Assembly: GCF_036711975.1 (NCBI RefSeq) | Contig: NC_091966.1 | Span: 33,549,501-33,613,500, forward strand | Length of the DNA: 64,000 bases | Direction: 5' to 3' | From: Onthophagus taurus | Taxonomy: Eukaryota; Arthropoda; Insecta; Coleoptera; Scarabaeidae | Shown: positions 1 to 12,009 of the stretch, one piece after another | Layout of the letters: each line of letters begins with the position of its first letter | Position numbering within the stretch: the stretch's first letter is position 1 | Notes under the pieces: model-generated | Seen by the model: the letters and a program-made list of their open reading frames with translations, nothing else | The model's database searches: none | What the model was told of the DNA's origin: nothing | Program-made: the position numbers and the translations under genes

Positions 1-751
1 GAAAACCGTTACCGTAAATTGTAGTTAAATAAGTAATCGGTATGGCAGTATAATACGATCTGTTGTAACTTACCTGTGACTTTATGGTTTTTATTTCTTT
101 GTCTAAATAATTAATTTGTTTCCCCATGTCATTAAATTCTACAAGTTCAATTACATTATCTTAGAGTGTCTGATTCCGGGAGCAAATTGATATCAAGTTT
201 TTTGTTTTTACGTATTAATTAGTTATAATTTTGCTCTCAATTCACACATCTCAAATTCGTAGTTCAATTAAATGTTCATCTACATCTCGTGATGATACAC
301 CACTATACATTTCTATTTCAAAATATGTCTTGCTTCGACCTACACACTTATAGCAGAAACTCTTTGATCACTGTTTGGATCAAAATTGCCCCTGAAAGCT
401 ATGAGAAGAGATCCACATAGAGATGAAGAGACGCCCTCTGATTTTTGTAAGTTTACGATAATTTGACATAAACCGAAAATTAATCCCTTCGTTTCTTTTA
501 ATTTACAGTACATATCGCAAATTTCGAAATTCACATCATTCTCACAATGATGTTACAACGTCTGAGTCAGTGGTAGAGGATGAATCCCTGATGGAATAAA
601 ATGCACCCCTTTGATTCTTAGTTAGATATTACAATATTTCGGGTGGTGCTTGAAAACGGAGGGGGAAATCCCGGTGGGACACGAGTCCATTCCGATTAAC
701 GTAAGTTAAAAATAACTTAATCTAAAGTGAGGATACTTCAATACTTGTAAG
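1..751. other. No supported gene; weak exon-like stretches
   Basis: No gene can be supported here. On the minus strand, 77-159 reads as an open coiled-coil-like stretch ending at a good donor (CAG|GTAAG), and 455-540 is an open stretch rich in Cys and Lys. Neither can be joined in frame to the possible exon at 752-898. They may be pieces of a minus-strand gene crossing the left edge, or chance. Confidence 0.2.
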
Positions 752-898
752 TGGTATACCTGTAAGTGATAATATCTGCGCCATGACGTGTTTTATGATT
801 AATTCATCATACTCGTCTTTATCTGGCTTAAACAACTTAAAACCGATATCCCTAATCCTCTCTATTAGAAAAGAAACATTGGAACTATTATAATTCAT
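752..898 (-). CDS. Possible first exon of an unknown minus-strand gene
   Basis: From an ATG at 898 the minus strand is open for about 48 codons (start MNYNSSNVSFLIERIRDIGF, then a Lys/Asp-rich stretch and a hydrophobic end ILSLTG) and runs into a splice-donor-like ACAG|GTATAC near 752. Codon use is coding-like and the peptide looks helical. No downstream exon in the right phase was found, and I do not recognise the family. It could be an orphan exon or a chance ORF. Confidence 0.22.
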
Positions 899-1942
899 TT
901 TACAGTCATAATTTACTGGGTGTACTTTCTAAGGGTACCAGTTATTCAGATGAAACCACAGTATTGAGTAATAACAAAGACCTTGGTCATTGTGTTGCTT
1001 TAAGTGATCCTATGTGTGGGGATGATGAATGGACAGTGACAGTGATGTTTATCCTAAATGATAACTTCACTAGTGCAAATACGATAACAATAACTTTCTT
1101 AGCAGTGTATCTTGTCTCCAAACTGAAGTACAGTAAGAAGCAGTGTCTCTAAGATCGTATTATTTTATGCAGTATAAATGTATTTTTAATTTCACTAATT
1201 AGATATCATCAATTTTATTCTGGTTTCGGTAACACTTTCTTTGTATCATGACAACCTTTGGGAAATGCTTTACTGTTAAGCAGAGTCTTTACTTCTAATA
1301 ATGTTCAAATTTAATTACTGTATTCGTGAAGTATTCTTAGGATTGAGAAAGAAAGGATATTTTTCCAAGGACTTCTTTACGTGTCTTTAATTCTGAGTGT
1401 ACAACTATTTCAGTTTGACAAGCAAAGTATTTAGTGGATATGTGAAGTTCCAATGATAATAACATAAGATTCAGACAAATTAGATACCCAATAGAGCTTG
1501 ACATCATCTGTTTTCCTGTATTTCTCAATACCAGATTTGTTCTTCATTACAATGTCATGAAGTACCCTTCTTCTACGCTGTATGCAACTAATTCAAAGTA
1601 TAATTTTTATGCGTTATGGCAACAATGAAAGTTGTCTCTAAGTGCGGCTACACCTCGCTGCCACACTAATCTAACAACTTGAAACAACCTTTCCAATAAC
1701 AAGTACCGAATTTTACATAGTGTTAAAACTTATTCAACAATTATGTTACATTTTAGTCCTTGATAAATAAATTTTACAGATTATCAAATTTTGTTTTCAG
1801 GTGATTAGTTTTCAAGGTTCGTTTTACAAACAATACGTGTATTATTTGTTATAACGGGATTGTGTTAAATACTGTTGTTTAGAAAACGAAAAATGAAAGT
1901 GAAATTTATTTACGATGTATTATAACTGACATAAAATTAAAA
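899..1942. other. Intergenic, nothing recognised
   Basis: AT-rich DNA with only short unsupported ORFs. I see no repeat, RNA gene or conserved motif. Confidence 0.5.
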
Positions 1943-2260
1943 CTAAACATTAGATGTTTTAAAAGTTTTTAATTTTCCATCCTTGTTATATTCTTTAAAA
2001 TTATTCCAGATGCTTTCAAAAACTTTCTTTGAATCAATTGCACAAAGCACATATTTTACGACATATATATAAAAGTTTCTAACAGATTGAAATAAATACA
2101 TAAGAAAATTGATAGCAACAACACTTTTTACGACAACCTCCAAAACTGCGAATATGGTATTTGGAGGGAAAGTGAAAACCGTTTTATGCACTATAAATAT
2201 ACTCAGGAATACTGCCATATAACTTTGAAAAGTTCGTAATATCGCTGTCGGTGGTGCCAT
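1943..2260 (-). CDS. Small putative membrane protein, unknown family
   Basis: A 105-residue ORF read from the ATG at 2260 (MAPPTAILRTFQSY...); an upstream in-frame GTG is not a likely start. Residues about 12-30 and 36-62 are hydrophobic and could form two membrane helices. The tail is Lys-rich and hydrophilic, ending KTSNV. A polyadenylation signal (AATAAA on the minus strand, 1905-1910) lies 33 bp past the stop, which favours a real intronless gene or a terminal exon. I do not recognise it, and no homologue appears elsewhere in the window. A chance ORF in AT-rich DNA remains possible. Confidence 0.35.
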   Translation of the reverse strand: MAPPTAILRTFQSYMAVFLSIFIVHKTVFTFPPNTIFAVLEVVVKSVVAINFLMYLFQSVRNFYIYVVKYVLCAIDSKKVFESIWNNFKEYNKDGKLKTFKTSNV

Positions 2261-3482
2261 CTCTACTATAATCGCCACACTTTTTCATTCGTAGCATCAC
2301 CAGATATTCTAGCTAACTTACAGTTTGCATTTTAAGTTACTTTTAATTTTTTAAAAACTTTACAATTTGATTTTGAAAGTAATAAATTTAAAAATCTCAT
2401 AGCCGTTGAAAAGATTTACTATGTATACAATATTCTAGTTTGTAGTTGATTATTCAAACATCTGCTTAGTTTTACTATATCTAATAAGAATATGGGTATA
2501 AAAACAATTAATTAGTTTTAAAAACATCTGTCTAAATACTTGTACTAGAACATATGTACCCACATCACCTACATATAACAGTTGCAACAAACTAGTTATA
2601 ATTGCTATTTAATCCTTTCCTGGTTTCCTGTTTTAATTGATCATCAAAATTGGTTTTATTCAAACCATTTTGATACCAAAGGATTTTTTTTGTCGTTTTA
2701 AACTAAGGTATATTTTACAACAAACGATCCCTTTGTTTTGCATTAAAATCGTGTGGTTTCGAAAACGCAACATTCCTATGTAAATATCGTTAAGGCGGGG
2801 GTCTGGTTTCGACAAAAAGTTGCGGGGTAGAAGCAAGGAACAACGCGGTGTCCCCACAGATGGGCGCGTCTCTCAGGAGAAGTGTTTAATATCGGCGCTC
2901 GCCATTCCGATCACGACACCGGGACCCCGGACCATAATAGGAATAAATAACAGAAACCGTCTGCGGAATTAACGAAATTTATGGCGAGCCTCAAAGTCTG
3001 AAGTGACTTTGACGAACGGGAACCGATTCCAATTCGAAAAGAGAGGTGCTGGGCGAAGAGTTGTTGTGAGAAGTTCCTTTTCTCTATATCTCTCTGTCTT
3101 TTGGAATACAAAAATTTAAGAACAAAAAAATGTTTCGTTGTTTTTATCGCGTTACACAGACGAGATTATTGCAAATTAAAATGTGCCCTTGGTGTAATAA
3201 TAATTATCATTAAATCAACACAGAAAAATAAATATTTTAATTTTTTTTTAGATTGTTAATTCTATTTTGAATTGTGACAATGTTTGGAAACTCAAATCCT
3301 TCTTTTGTGTCGAAATTTTTAGCAGCCCACGCAGTATTTTCGTAGTATACTTAAATAAACAAAATTATGTGAAATTAAATCTTATCACATTTCGCTAATT
3401 AAATCTGCAACAAACTTGAACCAGTTAAATACGTTTTCTCACATTGATATATTCATGAAATAATATTAAAGAAAATTGAAAA
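2261..3482. other. Intergenic, upstream of SLC5-1
   Basis: No gene is seen. A locally GC-richer patch lies at about 2790-3080 inside AT-rich surroundings. Its short ORFs look like by-products of the composition. The SLC5-1 promoter should lie at the right end, but no clear TATA box is visible. Confidence 0.4.
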
Positions 3483-6400
3483 ATGAATAGTACAGAAACG
3501 ATTCAAGAAATTTTGGGTGTTAAATTTTCTTGGCACGATTATTCCTTTTTTACATTGATGTTAATTGCCAGTGCTATTATTGGCGTTTATTATGGATTTT
3601 TTAAGAAGCAGCGAACTGCGCAAGATTATTTATTAGGTGGTAAATCAATGGGTATTATACCTGTTGCTTTGTCGTTAACAGCAAAGTAAGTAGACTATTA
3701 ACTATAGTAGGTCTCAGAAATTTCATATTATAAGGTATTTTTTTATGTTTTCTCATTAAACACGTAAAAATTTAAAAATAATTGAAAGAAATTTGTTTTT
3801 TTGCTCTAACATTAAAAAAAGCCAGAAAATCTAAAATTTAGGTAAAAATATGTCAATATGATTATTAGTTAGAAGTGCTCAGAAAATTTGAGAATGATTA
3901 TGGAAAAACGTATTGCCAAAGACCAAAAATGTTAGGAAGAATACCAAATCCTGGCCTAACAAGACCAATCAACAGAAATAGGATTCTTTTGTCCAATAAC
4001 TTTATGATGAAATTTCTAAGTTTATTTCTTATCCTTTGGTAACAGTGGCTGTTCCTGACAATTATTCTAATCTTGCAGATATTTATTATATGTTCTAAGT
4101 GTAAGGATTTGTAGGAGCTGATTGCTTGGTTTTTGCCAATTGGATATCACATTCGTGTATTATTATTCGACATTCGTAATGATCCGACGTTGACAGAGTG
4201 ATAATAAGTTAGTAATTATAATTAATAATTAGTGTAGCATTTCTTTTGAATTCTATCAATTTTACTGTTATAAATTTGATGTTTTAGGTTTACAAATGAT
4301 GCAACCAATATTTTGGGTGAACGTGTGATAAATATGGAGTTAAAAATTCTTCTGTTAATCTAAAAAATAATACAAGCATGCGCTTCAGTCTGGAAACTAT
4401 CTCGCAAATGTGTCTCTCAAACGTAAGTCTTTGGCCGCGACTGTTACCAGACATTCTATACATCAAGCATATAATCGTATTATGAGGAATTCTTAAAAAA
4501 AATAACAATGGATTTATTAAGACTAAGTAAGTCAGCCTTTGAATGTAGCCAATATTTTCTTCTATTAGTTTCTGATTTTTCCTTTTATTCAATGGATGAT
4601 GATTTTCACGTTTGATCCCGTCTTTTCTTCTTTTTTTCTTATCACCTTGTTTATCGGTATTGTAAAAAAAAAAAAAGATCAATCTTTTACTTGGCCGAAC
4701 TATCCTTGTCTATTTCGACATTACTCTTTACTGGCATGTATTTGTATCTCAAAAATGCTTGCCAGAGGTACACTGCAATACCTTATGCGTTTGTTTCTCT
4801 TGATTTCGCGCCACCTTGTATAGGTTGCAGTCGTTCAAAATTTCGACATCCAGATAGTTGATAGTCATCACCTTTTCTATGACTTTGCCCTCCATCTTGC
4901 CTCTTTGAGGCTTTTTAGATGGCACAAATGTTTTATTTTTTCTGTGGAAATCCTCATATTGAATTTTTTTAATGTTTCGCAAGATTTATGGAGCATTATA
5001 GATAATTAGTCTGAAGAGAAATGGGCTCAGTTTGATAGCTTTGTTTGATACTGAAGTAGGTTGACGAAACTCATGTCAGCCGGATAATTGAATTCTATAA
5101 ATTTTTCTATCATCTGTCATGTTAAGAAGATCGCGTCTACTGTACTTCTTCCATCTTAATTCCTGTTGTTCGTCTGAAATTTCTATCATTGCCTGAAACT
5201 TTTGGTATATGATATTAGTTAACAGTTTCAGTGTTCAACAAGGTTATGCTACAGTTTTCTGGCTTCTTCTTATCTCTCTTTTTGAATATAGGGGTCGTTC
5301 TGTGTATCTTCCACTCGTGCGGTATCCTACATGTTGTTATTAATTTGTGAAAGAGTTGCTCTATTTGTTTCTTGCAGTTTTCGCCACTATATTTATGTAA
5401 TTCGGCTTGTATGCCGTAGAGTTCTGGGTTTCTTCTATTTTTTCATTAGCGTGGGCTTCTCTGGTTATAGTATCCTAATATTATATTTATGGTCTTGCGT
5501 TTGTGTGGACGTCTGAGTCTCTGCATATAATCTTGCAATGTGTTCTTACGTATCTCTTTAATGGTTTTGAATCATCTTCCAAACTTTCTTCTGCACCCCA
5601 GAGTGTCTTTATTAGAGAAACTGTCTTTCTTTAATTTTTTTATTTCACCATTCACTTTGTTTCATTTCTTCTTGTTCAGTTCGTTAACATCCAAATTCCA
5701 AATGTATGATTTTTTGATCTTTATTGTTAGTTTATTTCTATACCTTTTTTGAATAAGTTATGTTAACTTCGTCACAGGTATTGTATATTTAAAATTAGAA
5801 CTTAAAACCCTTTGTAAACGCTAACTAAGGTTATATCACAGTTTTAAAAGCTTTAACACGTTGGCTTTGACATCTTAGAACATAACACCTTTTGCAAACT
5901 CTAACGATGGTTATATCACAGTGATGAATTTGATACTTTGATTTTATCCGTATGTTATTTGGAATTGATTATTTTTGTTCTTTACCTACAGTTTGATTTT
6001 TTTTGCGGACAAGCTTATTGATCTTGCCACGAAAACACTATAAGCTGTGTACTCATCGGTTTTACGAAGCCAGATCGATGCAAAAATTTCTGACAAAGAT
6101 TTTACAATGCTCAGATTTCTATTTAACGTATTTTTTTATAATATTAACGTCAGCTAGACGTTATTGAATAACTGAATACATCCAAATAGATAACTGTTCT
6201 ATAAGTCCTAGAAATCACTGAAAGTATTTTATGACAAAATTTTTTTACGTTAACTTTACCTTAAAATCAAAAATTATTACATTTTTTTTCAGTAACGTCT
6301 CTGGAGTAACCCTTCTTGCCGTTCCATCCGATGTCTACATGCATGGTATTTCTTATTGGTTTACCTACGTTTCTCTGGTAATCGTAATTTTCGTCTCGTA

Positions 6401-8251
6401 TAAAGTATTCGTCCCAGTTTTTGCGAATTTAAAAACACCCAGCTCGTTTGAGTATTTAAAAAGAAGATACGATACTAAAACTAGAATGTTGGGTTCGATG
6501 TTATATCTGATAAGTGCCATTTTGTATTTACCAGTTGTAATGTACATGCCATCTTTAGCTTTATCACAAGGTAAAAGTATCCAAAAGTTTAAGTCAAATA
6601 ATTTCAAAGTTATTCTTTTAGCAACTGGAATGAATATCCATTTAATAAACATTTTAGTTTGTACAGTTTGTATATTTTATACAAGCGTTGGAGGTTTAAA
6701 AGCTGTGGTATATTCAGATGCTTTACAAACGGTTATTATGATTGGAGCTTTAGTGATTGCTTTTATACTGGGTGTTGTTAGATGTGGAGGGTTTGAAAAT
6801 GTTTGGAATACGTCTTACGAGCACAATAGATTAAAATTAAAATTTGATATCGATTTTACGTTAAGAAACGCTTTTTGGGCTGTCACGTTCGGTCAATTTA
6901 TGACATGGTTAAGCTTTTTAGGAGTTTCTCAAGTTTACATTCAAAAGTGTCTAGCAATACCTTCAGAAAAAGACGTAATCAAAGTTCTAACAATTTTTGC
7001 ACTTGGAATATTTGTGATTGGGTCATTATGTAATTTCACAGGATTAATTATGTTTACCGAATATTCAAATTGTGATCCGGTCAAATCCGGAATTTTAGAG
7101 AAACAAGATCAATTGCTTCCATATTACATCTTGGATATTTCAAAACAACTTCCAGGATTAGCAGGATTATTTATAGCAGGAATTTTTGGGGCGGCTTTAA
7201 GCACATTAGCTGGAATGTTAAATAGCTTATCGTGTACGATTTTCGAAGATTTTATTTCGAAATATATTCCAAAAAATACGACTCAATTAACGATAAGTCG
7301 AATACTGAAGTTGATCGTTTTAATTATTGGAATTGTAGCAACCGGATTGGTTTTTGTTGTTGAAAAGTTGGGCGGAATGTTAGCTTTATCTTTAAGCTTA
7401 TCTGGAATAACAGCTGGACCTATTTTGGCGCTTTTTGTTGGAGGAATGTTAATTCCAAAAATGAATGAAAAGGTAAAATCTAAAAAAATAAAATATGTTT
7501 ATGGTGTCCCTGAATTATTTTAAATTTTGATTTGAAATTATGCAAAATCTTGGATGTCCCAATTCTACTTCCTATCTGATGTTTATATTAATCAAATCTG
7601 CTTAAACCAAATAGATATGTTCTTAACGTAATTTAATAAACATTATTAAAACTTCTTATTTAGAAAAAATATATTCAAGCAAAAGTAAGTGGAAAATAAA
7701 CAAATTAAACACAATTAGTATTCAATAACATTTTTTAAAACATCCATCAAATAAAATGTAAAAAACACAATTTCTTTTGAGTACTTTTATTGAATAACTC
7801 GGGGACACTACAAACAATGATTTTAATTCTAATTTTATTACAGGGAGCTTATTATGGTTCCGTTACATCATTAATTCTAATGACAATCATTGTATTTGGA
7901 TCACAATATTACCAAAATAGTGGTTATTTAACAACTGTACCATTACCAACTTCAATTGAGGGATGTACGTTTTTGAATTCAACAATAACCCAAAATTATG
8001 ATTTTAAAATAGACGGAAATTCGACGTCGCATACAATAAACGAAGTTCCTTACATTTTTCGGGTACCTTTTTATTGGTATTGCACAATAGGATTTGTTTT
8101 CGCTATTTCACTTGGTTTATTAATCAGCCATTTTAGTAAATCTAAAAAAAATATTGATAAAGAACTATTTAGTCCGGTTATTTATCGTTTTCTTTCTAGA
8201 AATAGTGACGAAACTATTTACGTTTCTGAAAAGTTAATGGAGTCTAAATAA
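3483..8251 (+). CDS. SLC5-1: sodium-coupled solute (monocarboxylate-type) transporter
   Basis: Four coding exons: 3483-3685, 6293-6570, 6622-7472, 7844-8251; the frame closes to 579 residues, normal for SLC5. It is a multi-pass plasma-membrane symporter of the sodium/solute fold. Visible family marks are the TM1 end SGVTLLAVPSDVY, the YSDALQ motif after the third membrane pair, the CDP...KQDQLLPYY segment, and [11 protein letters not shown] followed by GAALSTLAGMLNSL, the Ser/Thr-bearing helix that forms the second sodium site in this fold. Start chosen because the N-terminus aligns with SLC5-2. The third exon is one piece, and the last exon lacks the fourth intron present in SLC5-2 to 4. Intron 2 (6571-6621) is 51 nt and has no stop in frame. 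Intron 1 (2.6 kb) holds LINE debris. The insect paralogues are commonly called sodium-coupled monocarboxylate transporter-like; the true substrate is unknown. Confidence 0.9.
4590..5460 (-). mobile_element. LINE remnant (reverse transcriptase), in SLC5-1 intron 1
   Basis: The minus strand carries broken pieces of a non-LTR retrotransposon reverse transcriptase. At about 5230-5330 it reads IPHEWKIHRTTPIFKKRDKK, the conserved start of the RT core in many insect endonuclease-RT LINEs. At 4750-4900 it reads EKVMTINYLDVEILNDCNLY, matching the segment usually written FKYLGVEIS. Order along the strand is as in an intact element, but frames are disrupted throughout. Clade (Jockey- or RTE-like) cannot be settled by eye. 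Confidence 0.65.
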
Positions 8252-8484
8252 TTAAAAAATATTTATTTCACAACTAATTCGTTTTTTATTTTTTTTTAAA
8301 TCTTTTCCTAAATAAGATTTAATATATTTGCTATTTCATTACATGACGTCTTGGTCGTATTTACATATTTACTCTAACGACGAGCAAAATGACTTAAGAA
8401 ACGGTTTTAAAATTGCTAATCATATAATAAACTAATTCGTAAGATTGTAATCGAGAATAAAATACTGTTTATTTTTGGGTATTG

Positions 8485-8492
8485 TATAAAAC
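8485..8492 (+). promoter_or_regulatory. TATA box of SLC5-2
   Basis: TATAAAAC sits 51 bp before the ATG. The block from the TATA box to the start is nearly identical upstream of SLC5-3, so the core promoter was duplicated with the gene. Confidence 0.5.
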
Positions 8493-8535
8493 CTTAGTTT
8501 TATTAAATTATTTTTAAAATGTTTCCGCGATTACC

Positions 8536-11500
8536 ATGGAGAACTCAACATTAACTTTACAAGATATCTTAGGAATTAAATTTACATGGTACGATTATTC
8601 ATTTTTCTTATTGATGCTACTTGCAAGTGCGATAATAGGTGTTTATTATGGATTTTATAAAAAACAACAAACCGCTGAGGATTATTTATTCGGTGGAAAA
8701 TCTTTGGGTATTATTCCAATGGCTTTATCATTAACAGCAAAGTAAGTTAATCATTTTTATTTTAATTTAAATTATTAAAATGTTTTTTTAGTAATATTTC
8801 GGGAATAGCTTTATTGGCTGTTCCATCAGACGTTTACAAGCATGGAATATCATTTTGGTTTACTTACGTAAGTTTAATCTTCGTAATATTCGCTTCCTAT
8901 AAAATTTTCGTGCCCGTATTTGCTAAATTAAAAACAACGAGCACATTTGAATATTTAAAACTAAGATATGATACAAAAACTCGATTATTGGGTTCAATCC
9001 TTTATCTTGGACACATCATTTTAGTTTTACCCATCGTTATTTATATTCCAGCTTTAGCTTTAGTTCAAGGTAATTTCACCATATTATTTAATCATTAATA
9101 ACGTTTTTTTTTTGTTCAAGCGACCGGCATCAATTTACATTTAATCAACATATTATTATGTGCAGTTTGCATTTTTTACACAAGTATTGGTGGATTAAAA
9201 GCTGTTGTGTATTCAGATGCGCTTCAATCGATTGTTATGATAGGCGCTTTAGCTATTGCTTTTACTTTGGGTGTTATTAGATGTGGTGGAATTGAAAATA
9301 TATGGAATACCTCGTATGAAAACGAACGATTAACGTTGGTGTTTGATTTAGATTTTACTAAAAGAAATGGATTTTGGGCAGTTTTAATCGGCCAATTTAT
9401 CGCTTGGATGAGTTTTATGGGTATTAATCAAACGTATATTCAGAAGTGTTTAGCTTTACCGTCACAAAAAGATATTACAAAAGTTTTGATTATGTTCGCA
9501 ATAGGATTATTTATAATTGGTTCATTATGTAATTTTACTGGATTGATTATGTTTACCGAATATTCAACTTGTGATCCATTAGAAGCGGGAATTTTACAAA
9601 AACAAGATCAATTACTTCCATATTACATCATGGACATTGCAAAACAACTTCCCGGATTAGCTGGATTTTTCATTGCAGGAGTTTTTAGTGCGGCTTTAAG
9701 TACAATGTCCGGAATGCTTAACAGTTTATCTTGTACAATTTTTGAAGATTTTATTTCTCATCGATTACCAAAAAACACTTCGCAACGAAAAATTAGCACA
9801 ATTCTAAAACTAATTGTTGTTATAATTGGAGTTATCAGCACGATTAATGTTTTCATTGTTGAAAAGCTCGGGGGGATGTTAGCTTTGGCGAATAGCCTGT
9901 CTGGAATTACAGCCGGTCCGATTTTAGCACTTTTCGCTGGTGGGATGCTTATACCAAAAATAAATTCGAAAGTAAGATTTATTATGCAAATTTTATTTTA
10001 ATTAATAAATTGATTTTTTGCAGGGTGCTTTTTGTGGTACTTTAATATCTGTATGTTCAATGGCAATTGTTGTTCTTGGTTCTCAATGGTACCAAATTAA
10101 TGGTTATATAACAACACCACCTCTTCCGGTTTCAATTGAGGGATGTCCTTTGAATGGAACATTTACAACAAAAACAAATATAAATATAACGTAAGTTCAT
10201 TAATTAATGATGTCTTAAAAGTAGTGTGCTAAATGAAAATGAATTAACCCTAGGATGCATAAACCGGGCCTCTCAGGCCCGGTGAGCATTTAGTTACTAT
10301 AGTTATTTTATTGGTTAAGTATCCTAGGGTTAAAAAAATGACAATTTATAAAATATTGTATAAAATTGTGATATAAATTTTAAGGATATCTCAAAATCGA
10401 TTATTCTATCAAGGAATCATGCAGAGTGTTTTTCAATGTCTGAATAAGTTGCATATCTCAAAATCTCTAAGCTGTTGTAATTATTAAAGCATGAAATAAC
10501 ATGATGCATGAAATTTAGATCTTGTCCATAAGATTCCAAAAGAGGACTCTTCTAACTTGGTTCTTTTACATCTACGTAAAAGTTAAATATTTTTAAATAA
10601 AAGTTATGCAGATTTCTTAGTCATTAAATCTAGAGCTTTTCTTCTAAAGCGATACAGCGTCTGCCGATAAGCAGGGAGTGTGCCAGAGGGTCTTCTTAAA
10701 CTGTCTATACTAGCCCAAAAGTGCTATCGGCAAATGTGGGAGTCTCGATAGACAGAGAGCTAGTTAGAAGTCGTATTCGAATTTTCTAAGATAGTTTTAG
10801 GATGTTACAGTTTTCTATACTTGAGAAAAATAATAACGATATATATTCAAAAATCGAAGTGTTCCTCTTCGAACTATGTAGAGTAGTCCCAAGTTGTAGC
10901 AATCTCTTCTTTTAGAGACACTAAATTCTAAGTTTACAATTCAATCGTCAAAATTAAATAATTAATACCTCCGGTCTTACGGTAAATCTGGTGATGTCGA
11001 TAGACCAATAGTATACTAGAGAAAGCCTATACCAATTATCTAGAGTATTTCCAAAACGCTGCAGTCTCTATTTCTTGAGACTAGAAATTCTTAGGTTACT
11101 ATTAAAAATGAAGTTTATTCAAAAAGTAAACAAAACTTATTTGCTCATCTGAAAAATATGGTTTTGTGGATAGGGCATATTACTAATATCTAGAGAACTT
11201 TCTGAACATTCAGAAAATAGTTATTCGGTGAAGGACTAATTGGGTCAACTATAATTTTTTGATTCTCAATCAGATGCGGACTCAAATATGAATCTAACCT
11301 CAGTCAATTGCTTAATAATACTCGTATGCAAATCAACATTACATTTATTGCGTTTAACGTAAGCATCCCAGAACAATGGATTTTCTTGTTAAATATGAGT
11401 AAAATCATCACCTGGTAAATTATAATAATTTGTGTACTTCATCTAGTTTTGTTTGGTTTTCTTATTTTATTTTGATGCTACTGTAATTAAAAAGTGATTA

Positions 11501-12002
11501 AGATAAGATATGATTTTTTAAAATACATACTACGCCATTCGCGTTTATCTCTTAACTTTTATGGTCTTCAATTATCTAACATTCAAATCTCCTACTTTCA
11601 CCATGATGACAACATTTTGGTTGTATTTCAGCTTAAACAAGATAATTACAACTTATTTGCTAAATATATTCTTTTGAAGCAACCTGCATAATTGTATTAA
11701 TATTTCAAATTTATTTTAGGTTATCTTCTCCTTCAAACCAAGTACCATATATTTTTAAGGTGCCATTTTATTGGTACAGTAGTATGGGATTGATTATAAG
11801 CTTAGTATTTGGTATCATAATAAGTCAATTTGTAAAAGATCAAAAATCGAAAATACTTTATAAGGATTTATTTAGTCCTGTTATTCATCGATTTTTAACA
11901 ACAAAAGATGAAGAGAGTTCTAAGGACGTTACTGAAACGTTGATGGTAAACAAGTTTAACGAAGAAAGTAATACAGAAATGTTTGATAATGAGAATAAAT
12001 AA
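8536..12002 (+). CDS. SLC5-2: sodium-coupled solute transporter, intact
   Basis: Five exons: 8536-8741, 8792-9069, 9121-9971, 10024-10190, 11720-12002; the frame closes to 594 residues. Family marks: DYLFGGKS near residue 56, SGIALLAVPSDVY from about 71, YSDALQ at 192-197, CDPLEAGILQKQDQLLPYY at about 312-330, LPGLAGFFIAG then SAALST at 351-356 (sodium-site helix), and a final membrane helix in exon 5. Predicted multi-pass cell-surface symporter coupling sodium to uptake of a small organic solute. The start ATG is in the context ACCATGG and follows a TATA box. Intron 4 (1.5 kb) carries a TTAA-flanked MITE. Twin of SLC5-3 by a recent tandem duplication. An AATAAA overlaps the stop region. It appears functional, in contrast to its twin. 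Confidence 0.92.
10248..10329. mobile_element. 82-bp TTAA-flanked MITE (piggyBac type)
   Basis: The element starts CCCTAGGAT and ends with its reverse complement ATCCTAGGG, and is flanked on both sides by TTAA (10244-10247 and 10330-10333), the piggyBac target site. Near the left end is a perfect hairpin, ACCGGGCC-TCTCA-GGCCCGGT (10263-10283). The paralogous intron of SLC5-3 (about 17147) has the same flanks with a single TTAA and no insert, so this is an insertion after the SLC5-2/SLC5-3 duplication. Confidence 0.85.
10334..11719. other. Rest of SLC5-2 intron 4
   Basis: AT-rich intron DNA that aligns in blocks with SLC5-3 intron 4 (for example 10740-10930 with 20030-20290, and 11160-11400 with 20300-20600). 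A short ORF on the minus strand of the SLC5-3 copy is not preserved here. No function is visible. Confidence 0.6.
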
Positions 12003-12009
12003 ATAAAGT

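Noticed and set aside
540-690. tRNA-like or SINE-like words on the plus strand (GTCAGTGGTAGAGGATG, GGACACGAGTCC)
   Set aside because: They resemble pol III A and B boxes, but no cloverleaf folds, and no second copy, tail or target duplication was seen in the window.
2911-3111. 66-codon minus-strand ORF in the GC-richer patch
   Set aside because: No homology or regulatory context; fits chance in less AT-rich DNA.
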